Assembly (NCBI RefSeq): GCF_011602485.2
Contig: NZ_CP050022.2
Span: 7,708,001 to 7,772,000 of the forward strand
Direction: 5' to 3'
Source: Bradyrhizobium sp. 1(2017)
Lineage (GTDB): Bacteria; Pseudomonadota; Alphaproteobacteria; Rhizobiales; Xanthobacteraceae
Length of the DNA stretch: 64,000 nucleotides
The notes beneath the pieces were generated by a model. It was not told the origin of the DNA, searched no databases, and was given only the letters and a program-made list of their open reading frames with translations. Each line of letters opens with the position of its first letter. The stretch's first letter is position 1. This document shows, piece after piece, positions 19,748 to 28,532 of this stretch. Made by a program: the position numbers and the translations under genes.

Positions 19748-20974
19748 ATGAGGAATGGAATGCTGCATCTGGCCACGGCAACGGCGCTGACCCTGGCGCT
19801 GTCGGTCTCCGCGGCCAATGCCCAGAAAAAATATGATCCGGGCGCCAGCGACACCGAGATCAAGGTCGGCCAGACCATGCCGTTTTCGGGACCGGCGTCG
19901 GCCTATTCATCGATCGGCAAGACCCAGGCCGCCTATTTCAAGATGATCAACGACCAGGGCGGCATCAACGGCCGCAAGATCAATTTGATCCAGTATGACG
20001 ACGCCTATTCGCCGCCGAAGGCCGTGGAGCAGATCCGCAAGCTCGTCGAGAGCGACGAGGTGCTGCTGACGTTCCAGATCATCGGCACGCCCGTGAACGC
20101 GGCCGTCCAAAAATATCTCAATTCCAAGAAGGTGCCGCAGCTGTTCGCGGCGACCGGCGCCTCGAGGTTCACCGATCCGAAGAACTTTCCGTGGACCATG
20201 GGCTACAACCCGAACTACTTCGTCGAGGGCCGAATCTACGGCCAGTACATCCTGAAGGAGCATCCGAACGCGAAGATCGGCGTGCTCTATCAGAACGACG
20301 ACCTTGGGAAAGACTATCTGAACGGCCTCAAGGCCGGCCTCGGTGACAAGGCCGCCAAGATGATCGTGACCGAAGCCTCCTACGAGGTTTCCGATCCCAC
20401 GGTCGACTCGCAGATCCTCAAGATCAAGGATGCCGGCGCCGATCTGTTCTTCAGCGCGACGACGCCGAAGCAGGCCGCGCAGGCGATCAAGAAGATCGCC
20501 GAGATGGGCTGGCATCCGGTGCAGATCGTCGACATCAATGCCACCTCGGTCGGCGCGGTGCTGAAGCCGGCGGGCCTCGATGCCGCCAAGGGCCTGATCA
20601 GCGTCAATTACGGCAAGGAACCGCTCGATCCCACCTGGAAAGACGATGCCGGCATGAAGAGGTATTTCGACTTCATGGCCAAGTACTATCCTGACGGCGA
20701 CAAGGACTCGAACTTCAACACCTACGGCTACAGCACGGCGCAGCTGCTGGTGCATGTGCTGAAGCAATGCGGTGACGATCTGACGCGCGAGAACGTCATG
20801 AAGCAAGCGGCCTCGCTGAAGGACGTCACCAGCGACACCGCGCTGCCCGGCATCAAGGCCAACACCTCGCCGACCGACTACCGCGTCAACAAGCAGCTTC
20901 AGATGATGAAGTTCAACGGCGAGCGCTGGGAGCTGTTCGGCCCGATCCTGGAGGATGCCGGTCCGGCGGGTTAG
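19748..20974 (+). CDS. ABC substrate-binding protein, branched-chain-amino-acid type (copy 2)
   Basis: Paralogue of the preceding gene, 408 residues. Signal peptide MRNGMLHLATATALTLALSV, mature start QKKYDPGASDTEIKVGQTMP. Large blocks are identical to copy 1, for example GKTQAAYFKMINDQGGINGR, CGDDLTRENVMKQAA and FNGERWELFGPI. Differences cluster in the stretch after SGAYSVYANIG / SGPASAYSSIG and in the middle of the protein, which may alter ligand choice. ATG 19748 follows GAGGAA. No transporter components are adjacent, so both copies probably feed a permease encoded elsewhere. Confidence 0.93.
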   Translation: MRNGMLHLATATALTLALSVSAANAQKKYDPGASDTEIKVGQTMPFSGPASAYSSIGKTQAAYFKMINDQGGINGRKINLIQYDDAYSPPKAVEQIRKLVESDEVLLTFQIIGTPVNAAVQKYLNSKKVPQLFAATGASRFTDPKNFPWTMGYNPNYFVEGRIYGQYILKEHPNAKIGVLYQNDDLGKDYLNGLKAGLGDKAAKMIVTEASYEVSDPTVDSQILKIKDAGADLFFSATTPKQAAQAIKKIAEMGWHPVQIVDINATSVGAVLKPAGLDAAKGLISVNYGKEPLDPTWKDDAGMKRYFDFMAKYYPDGDKDSNFNTYGYSTAQLLVHVLKQCGDDLTRENVMKQAASLKDVTSDTALPGIKANTSPTDYRVNKQLQMMKFNGERWELFGPILEDAGPAG

Positions 20975-20985
20975 GCTCTCTCGTT

Positions 20986-21087
20986 GTCATTCCGGGGCGA
21001 TGCGACAGCATCGAACTACGGTGCGCAGTTGCGCACCTGAGAATCTCGGGATTCCGGGTTCGGCTCTTCGAGCCGTCCCGGAATGAC
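20986..21087. repeat. Intergenic palindromic repeat, GTCATTCCGGGGC family
   Basis: Starts GTCATTCCGGGGCGATGCGA and ends CCGTCCCGGAATGAC, with inner hairpins GGTGCGCAGTTGCGCACC and GGCTCTTCGAGCC. It directly follows the second binding-protein gene. Confidence 0.85.
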
Positions 21088-21105
21088 CGAGCAAAAAATC
21101 CGTAG

Positions 21106-21165
21106 ATGGCCGGGTCATAGGCGCGCGGAAGCGACGCCGTCCTTCGGACGGCTATGCCCGGCCAT
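21106..21165. repeat. Short intergenic inverted repeat ATGGCCGGG
   Basis: ATGGCCGGG...CCCGGCCAT with an inner GCCGTCC-TTC-GGACGGC hairpin. It lies back to back with the previous repeat and just before the DUF1330 stop, in a convergent gap; a bidirectional terminator role is possible. Confidence 0.7.
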
Positions 21166-21173
21166 GACGAGAC

Positions 21174-21599
21174 CTAGGTCGGTATCTCGCCAAAATTCTT
21201 CCCCACCGGCAGCACCGCGTGCCGGATCAGCCGCGAGTCCTCCACGGCGGCCTGGCGGTGCTTCACCGCCTCGCGATAGACGGGATCGCGGATCATCTCG
21301 ACGAAGGCCGAGACGCTCGGATATTCGGCGATGAAGCAATGGTCCCAGCGCTCGTCCTGCGGGCCGATCAGCATCAGCTCGAAGCGGCCCTGCCAGACGA
21401 TGCGGCCGCCGAGGCGTTCGAACACCGGGCCGCTCTCGCGGCCATAGGTCGCATAGGCTTCCGCGCCGCTCGCCTTGCGGCCATCGGGATAGGCCGCCTC
21501 TTTGCGCAGGCGCACCAGATTGAGCATGTGGATCGGACCGGGGCGGTCGTTCTCCCGGAATTGCGCGAAGATCTCCTTGGTCGGATCGATATGGCCCAT
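21174..21599 (-). CDS. DUF1330 domain protein
   Basis: A 141-residue protein of the DUF1330 / dimeric alpha-beta barrel type. It shows the family pattern IHMLNLVRLRKEA early and a terminal strand with FIAEYPSVSAFVEMIRDPVYREAVKHRQAAVEDSRL, in which the conserved aspartate and the R-x-A region are seen. Biochemical function is unknown. ATG 21599 has AGAGGGA in front. Monocistronic by position. Confidence 0.87.
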   Translation of the reverse strand: MGHIDPTKEIFAQFRENDRPGPIHMLNLVRLRKEAAYPDGRKASGAEAYATYGRESGPVFERLGGRIVWQGRFELMLIGPQDERWDHCFIAEYPSVSAFVEMIRDPVYREAVKHRQAAVEDSRLIRHAVLPVGKNFGEIPT

Positions 21600-21767
21600 G
21601 CGAGTTCCCTCTTTCTTGATGCAGACGATCCTAGCTTCGGCGCCCGGGAACCGGAACTGCGGCCGGCGAATGCCGCACCTCCTAATCGCGCGTTAACGCC
21701 GGGGTAACCGGGCCTTAAACAGCGACCGCTAGCGTGCGGCGGGGCGGACTGACCGGGCGTTTTGCGT

Positions 21768-23972
21768 ATGGCGTGGGGAAAGAAAAAAGGTGGGCGGAAG
21801 GAGCCGCTGTTCGGCTTGCCCGCGGCGCTCGCCGATCTGCGCCTCACCGCGGCGGACCGCATTCCCGGCGGCGAGGACAAGCCCAAGAAATCTGCGAAAT
21901 CATCTCCCAAGCGCAAGAGCGAGGATGCCGGCGACGAGCCGCCGCGCGAGCGTAAGGCGCAAGCCAGCCGCAGCGGCGCCAAGCGGCGCGCGAAGTCGCG
22001 CGGCGGCTTCGGTCTCGGCCGCCTAGTCTATTGGGGCGCGGTGCTGAGCCTGTGGGGCGTAATCGCCGTCATCGGCGTCGTGATCTATGTCGGCGCCCAT
22101 CTGCCGCCGATCCAGTCGCTGGAAATCCCCAAGCGGCCACCGACGATCCAGATCGTCGGCATCGACGGCAGCGTGCTGGCGCAGCGCGGCGAGATGGCCG
22201 GCGCCAATGTCGCGCTGAAGGACCTGCCGCCGTACCTGCCGAAAGCGTTCATCGCCATCGAGGACCGCCGCTTCTATTCGCATTACGGCATCGACCCGGT
22301 CGGCATCCTGCGCGCCCTCGTCACCAACGTGCTCCATCGCGGCGTCTCGCAGGGCGGCTCGACGCTGACCCAGCAACTCGCCAAGAACCTGTTCCTGACC
22401 CAGGAGCGCACCATGCAGCGCAAGCTGCAGGAGGTGGAGCTCGCGATCTGGCTGGAGCGCAAGCATTCCAAGGACGAGATTCTGGAGCTGTACCTGAACC
22501 GCGTCTATTTCGGTTCGGGCGCCTACGGCGTCGAGGCCGCGGCGCAGCGTTATTTCGGCAAGTCGGCCAAGAACGTGACGATCGCCGAAGCGGCGATGCT
22601 CGCCGGTCTCGTCAAGTCGCCCTCGCGTCTTGCACCCAACCGCAATCCCGAAGGCGCGGAGGCGCGTGCGCAGATCGTGCTCGCGGCGATGGCGGACGCG
22701 AAATTCATCACCGAAGCGCAGGCCAAGGCCTCGACCGGCCATGCCTCCTACAATGTGAAGCCGGTTGGCGCCGGCACGGTCAACTACGTCGCCGACTGGA
22801 TCGGCGAGGTGCTGGACGATCTGGTCGGCCAGATCGACGACAGCATCAAGGTCGAGACCACCATCGATCCCAAGCTCCAGAGCGTGGCGGAAGCCGCCAT
22901 CATCGACGAGCTCGCGGCCAAGAGCGTGAAGTTCAACGTCAGCCAGGGCGCGCTGGTGGCGATGACGCCCGACGGCGCCGTGCGCGCCATGGTCGGCGGG
23001 CGGAACTATTCCGAGAGCCAGTACAACCGCGCCGTCACCGCCAAGCGCCAGCCGGGCTCCTCGTTCAAGCCGTTCGTGTATCTCACCGCGCTCGAGCAGG
23101 GGCTGACGCCCGACACGATGCGCCAGGACGCGCCGATCGAGGTCAAGGGCTGGCGACCTGAGAATTACACGCACGAATATTTCGGGTCGGTGACGCTGAC
23201 CCAGGCGCTGGCGATGTCGCTCAACACGGTCGCGATCCGCCTCGGCCTCGAGGTCGGACCGAAGAACGTGGTGCGCACCGCGCACCGGCTCGGCATCTCC
23301 TCCAAGCTCGAGCCGAACGCCTCGATTGCGCTCGGCACCTCCGAAGTCTCCGTGGTCGAGCTGGTCGGCGCCTATGCGCCGTTCGCCAATGGCGGCCTCG
23401 CGGTGACGCCGCATGTGGTGACGCGGATCAAGACGCTGGGCGGCAAGCTGCTCTACATGCGCCAGCCCGAGGAGCGCAATCAGGTCATCGACGCCCGCTA
23501 TGTCGGCATGATGAACGCAATGATGCGGGAGACGCTGATATCGGGCACCGCCAAGAAGGCCGAGATTCCCGGCTGGCCGGCAGCCGGCAAGACCGGCACC
23601 AGCCAGGATTACCGCGACGCCTGGTTCATCGGCTACACCGCCAACCTCGTCACCGGCGTCTGGCTCGGCAATGACGACAACTCGCCGACCAAGAAGGCGA
23701 CCGGCGGCGGCCTGCCGGTGGAAGTCTGGACGCGCTTCATGAAGACGGCGCACGAGGGCGTGCCGGTCGCAGCATTGCCGAGCACGCCAGGTGGCTGGGG
23801 CCTGTCGAATCTCGCGCAGGCGGCGTCGCAGGTATCGTCACCGACACCGGCGGGACCGCCGGCGAATGCCGGCTATCGTCCGCCGCCCCCGACGCGCGCC
23901 AATGTACGGCCGGAAGCCGCCGCGGGACTCGATGGCTGGCTGATGGACCGGCTGTTTGGTGGAAACCGATAG
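21768..23972 (+). CDS. Penicillin-binding protein 1A (bifunctional peptidoglycan synthase)
   Basis: Class A PBP that polymerises and cross-links peptidoglycan at the inner membrane. It has 734 residues. A charged cytoplasmic N-terminus of about 80 residues is rich in Lys/Arg, followed by one membrane helix at about 83-105. The glycosyltransferase (GT51) motifs are EDRRFYSHYGID near 165, GGSTLTQQLAKNLFL and NRVYFGSGAYG. The transpeptidase motifs are SSFK near 430 (catalytic serine), SLN near 485 and KTGT near 608. A Pro-rich tail follows. ATG 21768 is preferred to TTG 21762. The long basic N-terminus is unusual compared with E. coli PBP1A. Confidence 0.95.
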   Translation: MAWGKKKGGRKEPLFGLPAALADLRLTAADRIPGGEDKPKKSAKSSPKRKSEDAGDEPPRERKAQASRSGAKRRAKSRGGFGLGRLVYWGAVLSLWGVIAVIGVVIYVGAHLPPIQSLEIPKRPPTIQIVGIDGSVLAQRGEMAGANVALKDLPPYLPKAFIAIEDRRFYSHYGIDPVGILRALVTNVLHRGVSQGGSTLTQQLAKNLFLTQERTMQRKLQEVELAIWLERKHSKDEILELYLNRVYFGSGAYGVEAAAQRYFGKSAKNVTIAEAAMLAGLVKSPSRLAPNRNPEGAEARAQIVLAAMADAKFITEAQAKASTGHASYNVKPVGAGTVNYVADWIGEVLDDLVGQIDDSIKVETTIDPKLQSVAEAAIIDELAAKSVKFNVSQGALVAMTPDGAVRAMVGGRNYSESQYNRAVTAKRQPGSSFKPFVYLTALEQGLTPDTMRQDAPIEVKGWRPENYTHEYFGSVTLTQALAMSLNTVAIRLGLEVGPKNVVRTAHRLGISSKLEPNASIALGTSEVSVVELVGAYAPFANGGLAVTPHVVTRIKTLGGKLLYMRQPEERNQVIDARYVGMMNAMMRETLISGTAKKAEIPGWPAAGKTGTSQDYRDAWFIGYTANLVTGVWLGNDDNSPTKKATGGGLPVEVWTRFMKTAHEGVPVAALPSTPGGWGLSNLAQAASQVSSPTPAGPPANAGYRPPPPTRANVRPEAAAGLDGWLMDRLFGGNR

Positions 23973-24292
23973 CTTCGGGCTGAGGACACGAGGCCCCAAG
24001 ACAAAAAGTGCGAAAACAACCCCATGCACAGTAGCCGGCGACAGCAAAATCAACGGCTTGCGGAGACAGCACCGCGGGGTTGAAGCGCGCGCTGCCAGTC
24101 TGCCGTCATTCCCCGCGACGGCGAGCGACGGCAACCTGCAGATCGCGCCATCGCTTCGGCAAGTCCTGCCTATCGCGGCAAGATCGACCAGGGCCGGCGA
24201 CGCTCGGAAAGCAAAAACACCAATCTCTTCAAGCTCCCGTCAGCGGCCCGGGATTTGCTCTCACAGGTTGAGCGATTGCCAGGGAGCGTTCC
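23973..24292. other. Intergenic region upstream of 24293 gene
   Basis: 320 bases without a supported gene. The only notable thing is a stretch at about 24005-24060 (GTGCGAAAACAACCCCATGC and following) that I recall as recurring between genes in this genus; I cannot verify that here. It must hold the promoter of the gene at 24293. Confidence 0.35.
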
Positions 24293-24961
24293 ATGATTTC
24301 AAATCTATCCGGCGCGGCGTTGCCCCATCTGCGTCCCGCATCGGCGTCCACCTCACATGCGACATCGGGTCTTCAGCCGGTGGTGACAGCGGCGACCGAG
24401 GCGCCTGACGCGACGAGCAGCGGCTTTCGGGTTGACGTCTCCCAGGTGAAGCTGTTGCAAGGGGCGAAGCTCATATCGGTGGCGGATGTTCCGGTCGTAC
24501 GCGACCTGATGGCGGCAAACTGGCTGAGGACTCACGACACCAACGCAACGCAATCATTCGTCTCGGACGACGCGCCTCAAAACACCTACGCGCAGGTGAA
24601 AGTCGACGGCAAGGTGGTGGCCACGGTCTACAATGGCGGCTCCTCGACGATGACCAACGCGGCGGCCGGGCAGATCGGCAAGCTCGAAGATCCTCCCGGC
24701 CTGGGTGGACCGGACCTGGCGCAGTGGCGCGCCGACACTTATGCGAGACTGCTTGGCGGCACCGTCGAGAAGGCGCCCACCGCCATCACGCAATCGCAAT
24801 GGACGCCGCGCGAGAGCACGTCCACGACTTACAGCCGCGAACAACTCGACGCAGCCTTCCAGGCCATGCTGGCCGAGGGCCAGAAGGCGGCTGCGCAACA
24901 GCAATCGTCTTATTTGGCATCACGCACGCAGCCGGGGACGAGTGCGGATCTCAGCGCGTGA
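24293..24961 (+). CDS. Hypothetical protein, Ser/Ala/Gln-rich
   Basis: A 222-residue protein I do not recognise. The first 45 residues are rich in Ser, Ala and Thr and lack a signal peptide. A central part (about 45-155) contains possible beta structure (YAQVKVDGKVVATVYNGG), and the C-terminal 60 residues are Gln/Ser/Thr-rich and probably disordered. ATG 24293 has CAGGGAGCG in front and codon use is like the neighbours, so it is probably real. The low-complexity ends and lack of an export signal would fit a cytosolic or non-classically exported protein, but that is a guess. Confidence 0.7.
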   Translation: MISNLSGAALPHLRPASASTSHATSGLQPVVTAATEAPDATSSGFRVDVSQVKLLQGAKLISVADVPVVRDLMAANWLRTHDTNATQSFVSDDAPQNTYAQVKVDGKVVATVYNGGSSTMTNAAAGQIGKLEDPPGLGGPDLAQWRADTYARLLGGTVEKAPTAITQSQWTPRESTSTTYSREQLDAAFQAMLAEGQKAAAQQQSSYLASRTQPGTSADLSA

Positions 24962-25022
24962 GCGTTGGACGATTTTGAAACGCGCTTTGATCGGGGAGGC
25001 AGTCCGCCGCCTGACCTTCGGT

Positions 25023-25066
25023 GTCGTCCCGGCCTGGTGCGCGATTGCGCACGGGGCCGGGACGAC
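25023..25066. repeat. Short palindrome GTCGTCCCGGCC
   Basis: GTCGTCCCGGCC and GGCCGGGACGAC are perfect reverse complements around a GTGCGCGATTGCGCAC hairpin. It sits in the convergent gap between the 24293 gene and the metallopeptidase gene and looks like a short member of the GTCGTCCCGG family, possibly serving as terminator. Confidence 0.75.
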
Positions 25067-25100
25067 GAGAGAGTTTGGACGGCGAAACGAGTAGCCCGCC

Positions 25101-25856
25101 CTAATCCTCGACCCCGTACCGGTGCAGGTCGTTCCCGTGCGTGTCGAGCCACTTCTTGGCGCGTTCCATCGACGGGCACATCTTGCCGCAGACGCGCCAG
25201 AACCGGGCCGAATGGTTCATCTCGACGAGATGGGCGACCTCGTGGGCGGCGAGGTAGTCGAGCACGAAGGGCGGCGCAAGGATCAGGCGCCAGGAGAACG
25301 ACAGCGAACCGGCCGAGGTGCAGGAGCCCCAGCGGCTGGACTGGTCGCGGATCGAGAGGCGCTTAACGCGGACGCCGAGCTCGGCGGCGTAGGCTTCCGC
25401 CGAGCGCTGCAGGTCGCGGCGCGCCTCGCGCTTGAGGAAATCACTGACGCGACGGTCGACATGCTCGAGCCCACCGGCGACGCAGAGAATGCGTTCACCG
25501 GACTCGCGCGTCTCGGTCCACACCGTGCCGCGCTGGCCGGCGCGATGCACGATGCGATGGGAGGTGCCGCGCAGCGGTATCACCGTGCCCGGCTGGAACG
25601 GCGCGGCCTTCGGCAATCGACCGAGACGAGCCGCGATCCACGCGCCGTGACGCTGCGCGAAATCCTTGGCGTCGGCGAGCGTGCCGCGCGGCGGCATGGT
25701 GAGAATGGCTTCGCGATCGCTCGGATGAATCCTGAGCGTGTAGCGGCGCGCGCGGCGGTGCCGGCGCAGTCGGATGGCAAAATATTGCGATCCGTGGGTG
25801 ATCACGAGGGTCTTCGGTTCGTGGGGCCGCCGATAGAGGAGCGCGCGAGTGGCCAT
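25101..25856 (-). CDS. YgjP-type zinc metallopeptidase (DUF45)
   Basis: A 251-residue protein of the YgjP/SprT-like family with the zinc-binding HEVAHLVEMNHSARFW motif (HExxH plus a third His) near residue 205. The preceding RDQSSRWGSCTSAGSLSFSWRLILAP is also a hallmark of this family. The in vivo substrate is not established. I use the ATG at 25856 (MATRALLYRR); the frame stays open to 25940 but that extension has no conserved features. Confidence 0.88.
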   Translation of the reverse strand: MATRALLYRRPHEPKTLVITHGSQYFAIRLRRHRRARRYTLRIHPSDREAILTMPPRGTLADAKDFAQRHGAWIAARLGRLPKAAPFQPGTVIPLRGTSHRIVHRAGQRGTVWTETRESGERILCVAGGLEHVDRRVSDFLKREARRDLQRSAEAYAAELGVRVKRLSIRDQSSRWGSCTSAGSLSFSWRLILAPPFVLDYLAAHEVAHLVEMNHSARFWRVCGKMCPSMERAKKWLDTHGNDLHRYGVED

Positions 25857-26157
25857 GTCTGTCAGTCCGGGGGGCAGGAGGGCGCCCGGATTCTGCCATA
25901 ACCGCCGCCATGGGAAGCGCTCGGCGCAAAAACAAATCATTTGCCCAATATACAGGGGTCAGGCGACCGGGAGACCCTACAGACTGGGGTTGGAACCCGT
26001 TTTTTTCGCCCCCGCTGGATGCATGCGGCACCCCCAAGGGGTGAGTACCGACTCACTCCTATAAGACTACCTAAATACCTCGAAGCTGGAGGGAACTTAC
26101 CCCTCCCGAGCCCCTCAAAAGCATCCGGATTTTCGACGGGAAAGCCGAAAAACGCGA
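25857..26157. other. Intergenic region between metallopeptidase and phaZ
   Basis: 301 bases without a gene I can support. It contains a perfect small inverted repeat, GTGAGT-ACCG-ACTCAC (26041-26056), directly beside CACCCCCAAGGGGTG (26029-26043). Either could form an RNA hairpin in the 3' region of the phaZ message. No tRNA or known structured RNA was recognised. Confidence 0.4.
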
Positions 26158-27486
26158 CTATTCAGCTGCGAGAGCCTGCAACGAAGCAGGATTCGCCGCC
26201 GAAACCATGAAGTCATGGATGCGCGGCACGATTTCCGACTTGAAGCGCGAGCCATTGAACACGCCGTAATGTCCAACGCCCTTCTGGACGTAGTGAACGC
26301 GGCGATGATCGGGGATCGAGCTGCACAATGCGTGCGTTGCTTCGGTCTGACCGAGGCCGGAGATGTCGTCGTTCTCGCCTTCGACCGTCATCAACGCCAC
26401 ACGCGTGACCCTGGAGGGATCGACGAGTGTTCCGCGGTGGGTCATCTCGCCCTTCGGCAGCGAGTGCTTCACGAACACGGTGTCGACGGTCTGCAGGTAA
26501 TACTCGGCGGAGAGATCCATCACCGCGAGATATTCGTCGTAGAACTCACGGTGCTTGTCGACGAGATCGCCGTCGCCCTTCACCAGATTGGCGAAGAGCT
26601 GCTTGTGCGCATCCATGTGCCGGTCGAGATTCATGCTGATGAAGCCGTTGAGCTGCAGGAATCCCGGATAGACATCGCGCATCATGCCCGGATGCGGGAA
26701 CGGCACCTTGGTGATGACGTGGTTGCGGAACCAGTCAATGCCGCGCTCCTGGGCGAGGTCGTTCACCGCGGTCGGATTGCGCCGGGTGTCGATCGGACCG
26801 CCCATCAGCGTCATCGAGGTCGGCACGAAGGGATCGCGCCGCGCCTCCATGATCGAGACCGCGGCAACGACGGGCACCGAGGGCTGGCACACCGCCATGA
26901 CATGGGTGTTGCCGCCGAGAACGTGCAGCATCTCGATGATGTAATCGATGTAATCGTCGAGATCGAAGCGGCCATCGCTGAGCGGCACCATGCGGGCGTC
27001 GGCCCAATCGGTGATGTAGACCTCATGCGCGGGCAGGAAGGCTTCGACCGTGCCGCGGAGCAGCGTCGCGTAATGGCCCGACATCGGCGCCACGATCAGC
27101 ACGCGCGGCTGCGGGCTGCGCAGGGGACGGGCGAACTTGCGATCGAAATAGAGCAGCCGGCAGAACGGCTTTTCCCAGACCGAGCGGACCTCGACCGGAA
27201 CGCGGAGGCCGTTGACCTCGGTGTCGTTGAGACCCCATTCCGGCTTGCCGTAGCGGCGCGTGGTGCGCTCGAACAACTCGCAGGCCGCGGCGACCGACTT
27301 GCCGACTTCGGTGCGTGCCCATGGATTGAGGGGATTTTGAAACAGCAGCCTGGTCGCGTCGGTGACGGCGCGCGCCGGATTGAGAGAGGCGTGCGCCATC
27401 TCATACATCCAGTACATCGGCGTCGTCAGAACCGGACTGCCTTCGGCAGCCAGGGGCGGCGCGCCGCCAAACTCACCAATAGGCAT
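26158..27486 (-). CDS. phaZ: Intracellular poly(3-hydroxybutyrate) depolymerase
   Basis: Breaks down stored PHB granules to oligomers or monomers. It has 442 residues, in the range of the intracellular PhaZ family (about 400-450). The N-terminal segment MYWMYEMAHASLNPAR and the nucleophile region HVMAVCQPSVPVVAA, with Cys where serine lipases have Ser, are typical of this family. The C-terminal block GVGHYGVFNGSRFKSEIVPRI carries the catalytic His. ATG 27486 follows AGAGGAA. PHB is a main carbon store in bradyrhizobia, so this fits the organism. Confidence 0.93.
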   Translation of the reverse strand: MPIGEFGGAPPLAAEGSPVLTTPMYWMYEMAHASLNPARAVTDATRLLFQNPLNPWARTEVGKSVAAACELFERTTRRYGKPEWGLNDTEVNGLRVPVEVRSVWEKPFCRLLYFDRKFARPLRSPQPRVLIVAPMSGHYATLLRGTVEAFLPAHEVYITDWADARMVPLSDGRFDLDDYIDYIIEMLHVLGGNTHVMAVCQPSVPVVAAVSIMEARRDPFVPTSMTLMGGPIDTRRNPTAVNDLAQERGIDWFRNHVITKVPFPHPGMMRDVYPGFLQLNGFISMNLDRHMDAHKQLFANLVKGDGDLVDKHREFYDEYLAVMDLSAEYYLQTVDTVFVKHSLPKGEMTHRGTLVDPSRVTRVALMTVEGENDDISGLGQTEATHALCSSIPDHRRVHYVQKGVGHYGVFNGSRFKSEIVPRIHDFMVSAANPASLQALAAE

Positions 27487-27607
27487 CGTTATATTCCTCT
27501 TCGCATCGCAACATACTGCCGAATGCGTAATATTGCGTCAATGCATGGTTCCGTACATCTACGTAAGCACAACGGGAAAAACCGCCTGAATCCACGGGAA
27601 AGTGACG

Positions 27608-28426
27608 TTATTCCCCGCCCGACAGCAGCGAGCCGTGGCGCTTGGCGCTGCGTAAAAGGGCAAGGAAGGCTGCAAAAGATGCAGCCAGAAGGATCGCGTT
27701 GATCACCAACGCCTCCAGCATCAGATCGGTCCTGAAGGTCTGCTCGATCAGCAGTGCGCGCATCCCCTCGAAGGCGTAGGTCGGCGGCAACGCCCAGGCG
27801 ACGTATTGCAGCCAGACCGGCAGCACGCTGACGGGATAATAGACACAGGCGAGCGGCAGGATCGCGAACATCAGGGTCCAGACGATGCTCTCGGCGCCGA
27901 GGCCGTTTCGCAGCACGAGGCCCGACACGAAGATGCCGACCGACCAGCTGGTGAAGATCAGATTGCAGAAGAAGGCGATCAGCGGCAGGCCGAGGGCATA
28001 GACATTGAAGTGAAACATGAACAGCGCGAGCAGGGTCATCGGAATGATCCCGATCGCGAGCCGGATCAGGCTCATGACCATCAGCGACAGCAGAAACTCG
28101 ATCGGCTTCAGCGGGCTCATCATGAGGTTGCCGATGTTGCGCGCCCACATCTCCTCCAGGAACGAAATGGAGAAACCGAGCTGCCCGCGGAACAGGATGT
28201 CCCAGAGGATGACGGCGCCGATCAGCGTGCCGCCGGCGCGCGCGAAGAAATTGGCGTTTTCGGCGATGTAGAGCTGGAGGAAGCCCCAGGTGATGACTTG
28301 CAGCGCCGGCCAGTACAGCAGCTCCAGCAGCCGCGGCCAGGACGACATCAGGAGGTACCAATAGCGCAGGATCATCGCGCCGATGCGTTGCACGGAGATG
28401 CCGCGGTGAAGGGAGATGTCGGTCAC
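27608..28426 (-). CDS. ABC-2 type transporter permease
   Basis: Membrane part of an ABC exporter, 272 residues with about six helices. It has the ABC-2 features of an N-terminal amphipathic segment (RYWYLLMSSWPRLLELLYWP), a central ENANFFARAGGTLIGAVILWD stretch, and a final helix after AWALPPTYAFEGMRALL. The GTG at 28426 with AGGGGA before it is preferred; upstream sequence is repeat. It follows its ATPase partner with about 100 bases between. The substrate is unknown. Confidence 0.88.
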   Translation of the reverse strand: MTDISLHRGISVQRIGAMILRYWYLLMSSWPRLLELLYWPALQVITWGFLQLYIAENANFFARAGGTLIGAVILWDILFRGQLGFSISFLEEMWARNIGNLMMSPLKPIEFLLSLMVMSLIRLAIGIIPMTLLALFMFHFNVYALGLPLIAFFCNLIFTSWSVGIFVSGLVLRNGLGAESIVWTLMFAILPLACVYYPVSVLPVWLQYVAWALPPTYAFEGMRALLIEQTFRTDLMLEALVINAILLAASFAAFLALLRSAKRHGSLLSGGE

Positions 28427-28438
28427 TGCGGTCCCCTG

Positions 28439-28513
28439 TCGCCCGGATGAGCGAAGCCGCATCCGGGACTTTGCCGGCGGCGGTCCCGGGTATCGCTGCG
28501 CTCACCCGGGCTA
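28439..28513. repeat. Intergenic hairpins, GCCCGGAT...ATCCGGG
   Basis: Two adjacent inverted repeats, GCCCGGATGAGCG...GCATCCGGGAC and CCCGGGTATCGC...GCTCACCCGGG, in the short gap between the ATPase and permease genes of the ABC-2 pair. They may alter the ratio of the two products. Confidence 0.7.
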
Positions 28514-28532
28514 CGGCAGGAACAATGTCCCC

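Noticed and set aside
22023..23753. 576-codon minus-strand frame antisense to the penicillin-binding protein
   Set aside because: Shadow frame; no motif and complete overlap with a well-supported gene.
25941..26157. Possible structured RNA in the metallopeptidase/phaZ gap
   Set aside because: Only two small hairpins are seen; no match to tmRNA, 6S RNA, RNase P or a known riboswitch could be recognised.
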